From assembly GCA_020847555.1 (NCBI GenBank), contig JADLBT010000156.1, positions 1 through 9,190 of the forward strand: 9,190 bases of DNA, given 5' to 3'. This document shows positions 1 to 5,141 of this stretch, piece after piece; the first letter of the stretch is position 1, and the number at the start of each line of letters is the position of its first letter. The translations under genes were made by a program, and so were the position numbers. The notes beneath the pieces were generated by a model. That model did not search any database, was not told the origin of the DNA, and saw only the letters and a program-made list of their open reading frames with translations. Source of the stretch: Gemmataceae bacterium (GTDB lineage Bacteria; Planctomycetota; Planctomycetia; Gemmatales; Gemmataceae).

Positions 1-1591
1 CCAGCCTCTCCTTGTTGGCGCGCTTGATCCGCGTGAACTCCGTCTGGAACGCCGGATCGGCGGCGTGGGCCTCGACGGCCCGGAGCTGGTCCAGGTCGGT
101 CACCCACCCGTCGCCAACGGTGCGCGTGAGCAGGGCGGCCAACCCGGGGTTCGCCTTGAGCAGCCAGCGCCGCTGGGTGACGCCGTTCGTCTTGTTATTG
201 AACTTCTCCGGCCACAGCTGGGTCCAGTCGCGGAACAGCACCGTCTTCAGCAGGTGCGTGTGCAGGGCCGCCACACCGTTGATCGAGTGGCTCCCGACCA
301 TCGCCAGGTGGGCCATGCGTACCTGCTTCGGCTCGCCCTCCTCGATCAGCGATAACTCGCTCTGGTGGGCGTCGCTGCCTGGGAACGCGCGCGCGACATG
401 CCCGAGGAACCGGCGGTTGATCTCGTAAATGATCTGCAGGTGGCGCGGGATGACGCGCTCCAGCAGCGGCACCGGGATCTTCTCCAGCGCCTCCGGCATC
501 AGCGTGTGGTTCGTGTACGCCGTCGTCGCCTCAGTGATCTGCCACGCCTCGTCCCAGCCGAGGTTGTTCTCGTCGATGAGCAGCCGCATCAGTTCCGCCA
601 CCGTCAGCGCCGGGTGGGTGTCGTTGAGCTGGATCGCTACCTTGTTCGGGAAATCGCGGAACGTTGTGTGCCCCTTCAGATACCGGCGGACGATGTCGCG
701 CACGGCGCAGGCGACGAGGAAGTATTCTTGCAGCAGCCGCAGCTCGCGCCCGGCCTGCCGGGTGTCCGATGGATAGAGAACTTTCGAGATCGTCTCGGAG
801 TAAATTTTCTGCTCAACGGCCTTGAGGTAGTCGCCGTCGTTGAAGATGTGCATGTCGAAGTCCTGCGACGAGCGGGCGGTGTAGAGGCGCAGGTAGTTGA
901 CGGTCCGGCCGCCATACCCGACGATCGGCATGTCGTGGGGCACGCCGATGACGACTGTCCAATCGACCCACATCGGGTTGTAGTGGCCCTCGCGGTCGGT
1001 GCTGTGCTCGATGCGTCCGTAGACCGGCACGAGGCACGCCTCGCCGGGGCGGGCGATCTCCCACGGCGTACCGTTGGCGAGCCAGTTGTCCGGCTTCTCC
1101 TTCTGGTGGCCGTCGAGGATCTCCTGGCGGAACAGGCCGAAGTCGTAGTTGATGCCGTAGCCGAACCCCGGCAGGTCGAGGGTCGCCAGCGAGTCGAGGA
1201 AGCAGGCCGCCAGCCGTCCCAGGCCGCCGTTGCCGAGGGCGGCGTCCGGCTCGCTGCCGAGCACCGTGTCAAGATCCACGCCCATTGCGGCGAGCGCCTT
1301 GCGGAAGTCGTCCTCGATGCCGAGGTTGTACAGGTTATTGCCGAGCGAGCGGCCCATCAGGAATTCCATCGACAGGTAGTAGAGCCGCTTGGCGTCTGCC
1401 CGGGCGTAGCGTTCCTCCGTCTGCAGCAGCCGATCCGCCACCCGGTCTCGCACCGCCAGGGCACTCGCCTGGAAGAGGTCGCCGCCGGAGGCGTCCGGCC
1501 ACTGCCGCGCCAGGGTCTGCGTCAGGTGCCGGCGCACCGCGTCCTGCAGCGCGGGGAGGGCCTTCATGGGGATGGTCTGGGAGGGGGCCAT
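1..1591 (-). CDS. glgP: Glycogen/alpha-glucan phosphorylase, N-terminal 530 residues (runs off left edge)
   Basis: This gene encodes a cytoplasmic alpha-1,4-glucan phosphorylase (GT35), which releases glucose-1-phosphate from glycogen using inorganic phosphate. The translation shows family hallmarks in order: YYLSMEFLMGRSLGNNLYNL at about 71-90, EPDAALGNGGLGRLAACFLDS at about 114-134, GYGINYDFGLFRQ at 144-156, KPDNWL at 166-171, NDTHPALTVAEL at 323-334, YTNHTLMPEALE at 359-370 and NNKTNGVTQRRWL at 465-477. Typical members are about 800-850 residues, so roughly 300 are missing at the window edge, including the segment with the pyridoxal-phosphate lysine. The open frame has no internal stop. 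The start ATG at 1591 has AAAGGA (1599-1604) 7 bases upstream. A second ATG nine codons in is a weaker alternative. The gene follows the stop of the NTase-PGT fusion by 26 bases, so it is probably the last or a later gene of the same operon. It could feed hexose-1-phosphate to sugar-nucleotide synthesis (inference). Confidence 0.95.
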   Translation of the reverse strand, partial: MAPSQTIPMKALPALQDAVRRHLTQTLARQWPDASGGDLFQASALAVRDRVADRLLQTEERYARADAKRLYYLSMEFLMGRSLGNNLYNLGIEDDFRKALAAMGVDLDTVLGSEPDAALGNGGLGRLAACFLDSLATLDLPGFGYGINYDFGLFRQEILDGHQKEKPDNWLANGTPWEIARPGEACLVPVYGRIEHSTDREGHYNPMWVDWTVVIGVPHDMPIVGYGGRTVNYLRLYTARSSQDFDMHIFNDGDYLKAVEQKIYSETISKVLYPSDTRQAGRELRLLQEYFLVACAVRDIVRRYLKGHTTFRDFPNKVAIQLNDTHPALTVAELMRLLIDENNLGWDEAWQITEATTAYTNHTLMPEALEKIPVPLLERVIPRHLQIIYEINRRFLGHVARAFPGSDAHQSELSLIEEGEPKQVRMAHLAMVGSHSINGVAALHTHLLKTVLFRDWTQLWPEKFNNKTNGVTQRRWLLKANPGLAALLTRTVGDGWVTDLDQLRAVEAHAADPAFQTEFTRIKRANKERL

Positions 1592-1598
1592 GAGCGGA

Positions 1599-1604
1599 TC
1601 CTTT
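1599..1604 (-). promoter_or_regulatory. Ribosome binding site of glgP
   Basis: AAAGGA on the minus strand lies 7 bases before the ATG at 1591, inside the 26-base gap after the preceding stop. It favours this ATG over the in-frame ATG eight codons later. Confidence 0.6.
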
Positions 1605-1617
1605 CGATCGAGCGGTT

Positions 1618-3156
1618 TCACTCGTCCTCCGTCCGGGGCCGCCGGAAGCCCAGGAGGGAACGGGCGAGGTAGCGCAGCAACAGTTTCAGGTCGTACTTCA
1701 GGTTGGCGGTGGCGACGTAGAACGCCTCGGCGGCGTAGACCGCATCCTCGTCGGCCGGGGCGGCGCCGCGCACCGCGGCCTCGGTAACGAGGCCGGCCTT
1801 GGCGTTCAGGTAGAGGGTGCGCCAATCGTGCGGCAGGAGCTGGATCTCCTCGCAGGTGCGCGGCGGCAGGCCGACGAACGCCAGGTGTCCGCGGATCACG
1901 TTGAGCACCCCGGGCAGGAAGCGCAGGAAGAAGTTCCGGAACCCGCACGGGATGCCAACGTCCGGCGTCGGCCCGGCGGCCGGACGGGGGCCGAAGCTCA
2001 GCAGGCGGTAGGTGCGCCAGCGGTACGCCTCGGCCGGGGCGGGCAGACGTACCGCCTCCGTGGGATGGAGGACCGGGCCGCGCCGGAACAGCCGCAGACC
2101 CAGCGCCAGCAGGAGGAGGACGGGGAGGCTGAGGAGGAACAGCACGATCGCGAACATCCAGCCGAACAGGCTCGCCGTCCCCCGCCAGAAGTGCCCGCCG
2201 GCCATGCTGCCGATGAGGAAGTTGTCGGTGATCGGCACCGCCCCGCCGAGCCGGGCGTTGATGAGCCGGTTCTTGTCCACCAGCGCATCTTCGAGTTCGA
2301 GCGCCTGCCCGATGTAGCTGCCGGAGAACACGACCGAGTTGGTGACCTGGCAGTGGTCGTCGAGCCAGCAGTCGTGGCCGATGACCGCGTTCGGGCCGAG
2401 CCGGACGCCCTTGCCGACGCTGCAATTCTCGCCGACGTAGACCGGCGGGGTGAACTGGACCGTCGGGTGCAGCTTGACGTTGCGCGACAGCCAGATGCCG
2501 GGATCGGCCTCGCGACCGCCAAGGAACAGGCCGGTGAAGGTCTTGTTGAGGGCCGCGTGATGGCTCGCCAGGATGGCATCGAACGTGGCCACGCTCAGCG
2601 GTGCGGGCACCCGGCACCACGAACGCTCGTCTGCGATCGTTGCCCGGAAGTGAGCTTCCAGCTCGGCCTCGGTCGGGTCCGCGGGCAGCGCGACGAGGCC
2701 CTCCGGCGCAAGCAGAGCCCAGCCGGTCCACCGCCGCCGGTCGGGCTCCGTGGCGGCCTCGTCGTCCCAGTAGAACAGAGTGGGTACGCTCCCGGCCGCG
2801 GCGCCGTCGGCCAGGCAGGCCTGCGGCAGCCGGTCGGCGTGAGCGAGCAGCAGCGGCTCGCCCGGCGGAGTGGCCAGGTCGAGGATCTTGAGCATCCGGT
2901 AAGGGCGGGTCGGGTCGCGGGCCAGGTGAGTCGTGACGGAGGCGCCCCACCGTTTGCCGTCGCCGACGAACTCCTCGATCTTCTCGGGCAGGTGGCTGAG
3001 GACCAGGTCAAAGCGAGTCACGCCCTGGTGGACACAGAATTCGATGACGTGTTGCAGGAATGGCCGGTCCGCGAGGGGCAGGAGGGGCGTCGGGTAGTGT
3101 TCGTTGAGGGGAACGGTCCCGGGCGCGTCCCCGGTGGCCATGATGATCGCCCGCAC
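1618..3156 (-). CDS. Nucleotidyltransferase-like / left-handed beta-helix / sugar-transferase-like fusion, likely degenerate in both enzyme domains
   Basis: A 512-residue protein with three parts. Residues 1-200 resemble the nucleotidyltransferase fold of sugar-1-phosphate nucleotidylyltransferases (RAIIMATGDAPGTVPL, then YPTPLLPLADRPFLQHVIEF). The usual GGxGTRL loop and the Lys of the PKPLLP motif are absent. Residues about 218-320 look like hexapeptide beta-helix turns (VYVGENCSVGKGVRLGPNAV). Residues about 330-357 form a hydrophobic segment. Residues 358-500 follow the bacterial sugar-transferase (PGT) family: GPVLHPTEAV for GPVFFRQERV, LNVIRGHLAFVGLPPR for LWNVLKGDMSLVGPRP, and a final LKYDLKLLLRYL. 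The Asp-Glu dyad of SxDELPQ is replaced by FLRFLPG. The GTG start at 3156 is chosen because GGGGAG lies 8 bases upstream and the domain begins at once. The frame is open back to an ATG at 3255, but that would overlap the upstream gene and cross a large hairpin. A regulatory, scaffolding or assembly role near the PGT is possible; no activity can be assigned. Confidence 0.82.
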   Translation of the reverse strand: MRAIIMATGDAPGTVPLNEHYPTPLLPLADRPFLQHVIEFCVHQGVTRFDLVLSHLPEKIEEFVGDGKRWGASVTTHLARDPTRPYRMLKILDLATPPGEPLLLAHADRLPQACLADGAAAGSVPTLFYWDDEAATEPDRRRWTGWALLAPEGLVALPADPTEAELEAHFRATIADERSWCRVPAPLSVATFDAILASHHAALNKTFTGLFLGGREADPGIWLSRNVKLHPTVQFTPPVYVGENCSVGKGVRLGPNAVIGHDCWLDDHCQVTNSVVFSGSYIGQALELEDALVDKNRLINARLGGAVPITDNFLIGSMAGGHFWRGTASLFGWMFAIVLFLLSLPVLLLLALGLRLFRRGPVLHPTEAVRLPAPAEAYRWRTYRLLSFGPRPAAGPTPDVGIPCGFRNFFLRFLPGVLNVIRGHLAFVGLPPRTCEEIQLLPHDWRTLYLNAKAGLVTEAAVRGAAPADEDAVYAAEAFYVATANLKYDLKLLLRYLARSLLGFRRPRTEDE

Positions 3157-3164
3157 GACACACG

Positions 3165-3170
3165 CTCCCC
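3165..3170 (-). promoter_or_regulatory. Ribosome binding site deciding the start of the NTase-PGT fusion
   Basis: GGGGAG on the minus strand sits 8 bases before a GTG at 3156. It lies just after the inverted repeat 3176-3236. This supports a GTG start with residues RAIIMATG following, instead of the far-upstream ATG at 3255 or the nearby ATG at 3141. Confidence 0.6.
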
Positions 3171-3175
3171 GTGAC

Positions 3176-3236
3176 ACCAGCCCGGAGCGCCAGCGACGGG
3201 CGCTGCAAGAGTCCGTCACTGGCGTTCCGGGCTGGT
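3176..3236 (-). repeat. Long inverted repeat (stem-loop) between the sugar transferase and the fusion gene
   Basis: Arms 3176-3193 and 3219-3236 are 18 bases each and complementary except for one position (3187/3226), which is G-T read on the plus strand and C-A on the minus transcript. Inside, after one unpaired C/A (3194/3218), GACGG (3195-3199) pairs with CCGTC (3213-3217) around a 13-base loop. The stem begins in the TAA stop codon of the sugar transferase and ends 5 bases before the fusion gene's Shine-Dalgarno sequence. No U tract follows on the minus strand, so a simple intrinsic terminator is not supported. An attenuator, an RNA-processing or stability element, or a dispersed repeat remain possible. 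Confidence 0.75.
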
Positions 3237-4273
3237 TAGTACGCTCCCTTGCCAAGCAGCACGGCCGGGATGGTTTTCAACAGCAGTTTGATGTCGAGCC
3301 AGAGGCTCTGGCTCTCGATGTACTGCACGTCCAGCTCAACCTGCCTGGGGAATGGGATATTACCCCGTCCGCTGACCTGCCAGATGCACGTCAGGCCAGG
3401 GGTCGCGTCGAGGCGGCGCCGGTCGGCAAGGGTGTACTCGGCGACCTCGCTCGGCACCGGCGGGCGCGGGCCGACCAGCGACATGTCGCCCTTGAGGACG
3501 CACCACAGCTGCGGCAGCTCGTCGATGCTCAGCTTGCGGATGATCTTGCCGATCCACGTCACGCGCGGATCCTTGCGCATCTTGAACGTGATGCTGTTCG
3601 CGTGATCGTTCTTCATCGCCGCCAGGATGCGCCGGCTCCTGGGGTCGAGGTCGGTCATCTCGTCAAGCATGCGCGTCAGCACGTCCTTGCTGAGTCCCTC
3701 GATGGTGGCGCGCACCGCCGGATCGAGTTTCTCCATGAACTTGGCGGCCTTCGGGAGCGGCACCTGCGCGAACTCGCGCAGCTTGTCGCGCGTGACCGGG
3801 TCGAGGTCGGTGCGCTCGTCCGCCTGGCGGGCGAGGTCGGTCCGCACCTGGGTGAGCAGATCGACCATGCGTTTCTTGATCTCCTCCGCGTTGGCGACCA
3901 TCGACCGGAACTTCGGGAACGGGAACTCGCGCCCCCACCGGCCGACCCGACTCTGCCAGAACAGCACCCTCCCGCCGTCGGTGAGCTTGATGAGCAGGGC
4001 GACGCCCAGGAACAGCGGCGAGAGCACCACCAGCGCCATCAGCGCCGCCAGGATGTCGATGGTGCGCTTGGCGACCTTGGCGCCGCCGACGACGAGACCC
4101 CAGGCGTACTTCTTGCGGTAGAAGCGCAGGCGGCGCAGGAAGCCGCCGCTCCCCGACGTGCCCTTGCCGTAGCGCTGGTACAGTTCCTCCAGCAGGAGCA
4201 CCCGGGCATCCCCGCGGGCGACGGCGGGCGAGGTCATGGGGGTAGGTGGGGAGGTGGTGTCCGTGGGCGCCAT
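3236..4273 (-). CDS. Polyprenyl-phosphate sugar-1-phosphate transferase (initiating PGT, bacterial sugar transferase family) with a repeat-containing insert
   Basis: A 345-residue monotopic membrane enzyme expected to transfer a sugar-1-phosphate from a nucleotide sugar to polyprenyl phosphate, the first step of exopolysaccharide or O-chain synthesis. Residues 66-97 (KVAKRTIDILAALMALVVLS, PLFLGVALLIKL) form the membrane helix. LFWQSRVGRWGREFPFPKFRSM (104-125) and SIDELPQLW (249-257) carry family motifs, with the catalytic Asp251-Glu252 dyad intact. KGDMSLVGPRP (261-271), TCIWQVSGRG and the final SLWLDIKLLLKTI are also canonical. Between 126 and 222 there is a long, charged, helical-looking insert in which LDPxxR recurs at 157, 183 and 209, exactly 26 residues apart. 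The N-terminus is Pro/Thr-rich. The ATG at 4273 has AAGGAG (4283-4288) 9 bases upstream; an internal ATG at codon 13 is less likely. The partner-switch genes lie upstream and the degenerate PGT fusion downstream. Confidence 0.92.
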   Translation of the reverse strand: MAPTDTTSPPTPMTSPAVARGDARVLLLEELYQRYGKGTSGSGGFLRRLRFYRKKYAWGLVVGGAKVAKRTIDILAALMALVVLSPLFLGVALLIKLTDGGRVLFWQSRVGRWGREFPFPKFRSMVANAEEIKKRMVDLLTQVRTDLARQADERTDLDPVTRDKLREFAQVPLPKAAKFMEKLDPAVRATIEGLSKDVLTRMLDEMTDLDPRSRRILAAMKNDHANSITFKMRKDPRVTWIGKIIRKLSIDELPQLWCVLKGDMSLVGPRPPVPSEVAEYTLADRRRLDATPGLTCIWQVSGRGNIPFPRQVELDVQYIESQSLWLDIKLLLKTIPAVLLGKGAY

Positions 4274-4389
4274 GACTGGGCTCTCCTTGCAAGCACGCGG
4301 GGTTGTGCAGCGCCTCTCTCCCGCCAGGGAAGAGGGAGAAGAAGAAAAGGAACACGCTCACGAGGACCGTGCATCAGGGCGATTCGGTA
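4274..4389 (-). other. Intergenic gap with hairpin and homopurine tract upstream of the sugar transferase
   Basis: This 116-base gap is the longest inside the minus-strand set. It contains a near-perfect hairpin (4313-4322 with 4327-4335, one bulged base, GCCA loop on the plus strand). An uninterrupted purine run at 4326-4352 on the plus strand reads as a pyrimidine run on the transcript. The Shine-Dalgarno AAGGAG (4283-4288) is at the gene-proximal end. The pyrimidine run precedes the hairpin on the minus strand, so this is not a standard terminator. An internal promoter or leader for the sugar-transferase genes is possible, but no convincing -35/-10 pair was seen. Confidence 0.4.
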
Positions 4390-4728
4390 CTACACCCGGA
4401 ACGCCTTGATCGCCTCGTCGCGGGTGTTGAAGACGTCGAAGACCTTGTGGATGCTCATCGCCTCGAAGAGGCCGCGGACCGGCCCGGTGACGGCACAGAA
4501 CTTGAGGTCGCCGCCCCGGGCATTCAGTTCGCGCAGCCGGCCGAGGAGCGTGCCGCAGGCGGAGCTGTCCACCAGGATGACGTGGACCAGGTCGAGCACC
4601 ACCTTCGTGTACCCCTCGGACAGGGCCGACATCTCGCGCCTGAACCCCTTGACGTTGCTCATGTCGAGGTACGTCACCTGGGGCTGCAGCACCAGAACAT
4701 CACCGACCGTTTCGCGGTCCAGTTCCAC
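4390..4728 (-). CDS. STAS-domain protein, anti-sigma-factor antagonist-like (copy 1)
   Basis: A 112-residue single-domain cytoplasmic protein of the SpoIIAA/RsbV class. The core signature VDSSACG at residues 53-59 matches the DS[ST]GxG phosphorylation loop, so Ser55 or Ser56 is the expected regulatory phosphosite. VVLDLVHV before it is the central strand, and the length is normal for the family. In partner switching, the dephosphorylated form binds an anti-sigma or other partner and the phosphorylated form does not. The start is GTG at 4728, with AGGAGG (4736-4741) 7 bases upstream. The upstream paralog is 68/112 identical by my gap-free count, and the phosphatase gene lies before that. The last codons (NTRDEAIKAFRV) are identical in the two copies. 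The partner is not identifiable here. The gene next downstream makes a sugar transferase, so control of polysaccharide synthesis rather than of a sigma factor is plausible (inference). Confidence 0.9.
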   Translation of the reverse strand: MELDRETVGDVLVLQPQVTYLDMSNVKGFRREMSALSEGYTKVVLDLVHVILVDSSACGTLLGRLRELNARGGDLKFCAVTGPVRGLFEAMSIHKVFDVFNTRDEAIKAFRV

Positions 4729-4783
4729 GGCCTGCCCTCCTCCGCAGCAGGGTCGGACCTTCCCGGACGGAGGCTCCGGGCGC
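4729..4783 (-). other. Short gap between STAS genes with small inverted repeat
   Basis: The 55-base gap holds the copy 1 Shine-Dalgarno AGGAGG (4736-4741). It also holds a small inverted repeat, CCCGGA (4762-4767) with TCCGGG (4775-4780) around a 7-base loop. The repeat is short for such GC-rich DNA and may be chance; no U tract follows it on the transcript. Confidence 0.3.
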
Positions 4784-5122
4784 TCACACCCGGAACGCCT
4801 TGATCGCCTCGTCGCGCGTGTTGAAGATGTCGAACACCTTTTGCATGCGCACCAGCTCGAACAGGGTGCGGACCGGCTTCGTCACCGCGCACAGCTTCAT
4901 GTCTCCGCCCTTCGATTTCAGCTGGCGCAGGCAGGAGATGAACACCCCGCACGCCGAGCTATCGACGAACTCCAGTCGGCTGAGGTCCATCACCACCCGG
5001 GTGTGCGTGTCGAACAGCGCGGACATGTCGCGCTTGAATTCCTTGGTGTTGCTCACATCGAGGAACGTCGCCTGCGGCGTCACCACCAGGATATCCCCCA
5101 CCAGATCGCGCGTAATCTCCAC
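4784..5122 (-). CDS. STAS-domain protein, anti-sigma-factor antagonist-like (copy 2)
   Basis: A 112-residue STAS protein that aligns without gaps to its downstream neighbour. The phosphorylation loop FVDSSACGVF (about 52-61) is intact, with Ser55 or Ser56 as the expected phosphosite. VVMDLSRL is the preceding strand. The start is GTG at 5122, with AGGAGG (5128-5133) 5 bases upstream. Only 19 bases separate it from the stop of the phosphatase, which implies co-transcription and probably translational coupling. It is the most likely substrate of that phosphatase (inference from RsbU/RsbV-type pairs). The two STAS proteins differ mainly on surface positions such as residues 37-41 and 60-64, which could give them different partners. 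C-terminal FNTRDEAIKAFRV is shared with copy 1. Confidence 0.9.
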   Translation of the reverse strand: MEITRDLVGDILVVTPQATFLDVSNTKEFKRDMSALFDTHTRVVMDLSRLEFVDSSACGVFISCLRQLKSKGGDMKLCAVTKPVRTLFELVRMQKVFDIFNTRDEAIKAFRV

Positions 5123-5141
5123 AGCCCCCTCCTCGGCGGAA

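Noticed and set aside
365..1672. Long open frame on the plus strand opposite glycogen phosphorylase
   Set aside because: The translation is Arg/Val/Glu-rich without domains, while the antisense frame is an unmistakable phosphorylase; a typical GC-rich shadow.
1828..3174. 448-codon plus-strand frame
   Set aside because: Lies antisense to the NTase-PGT fusion, with biased composition and no motifs.
3176..3236. Intrinsic terminator call for the hairpin
   Set aside because: There is no U tract on either side and the same-strand gene continues 20 bases later, so it is left as an inverted repeat of unknown role.
3157..3255. N-terminal extension of the fusion protein to the ATG at 3255
   Set aside because: It would overlap the upstream gene's stop, encode the big hairpin, and add 33 Arg/Ser-rich residues before a domain that normally starts at the N-terminus. 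The GTG at 3156 has a good ribosome binding site.
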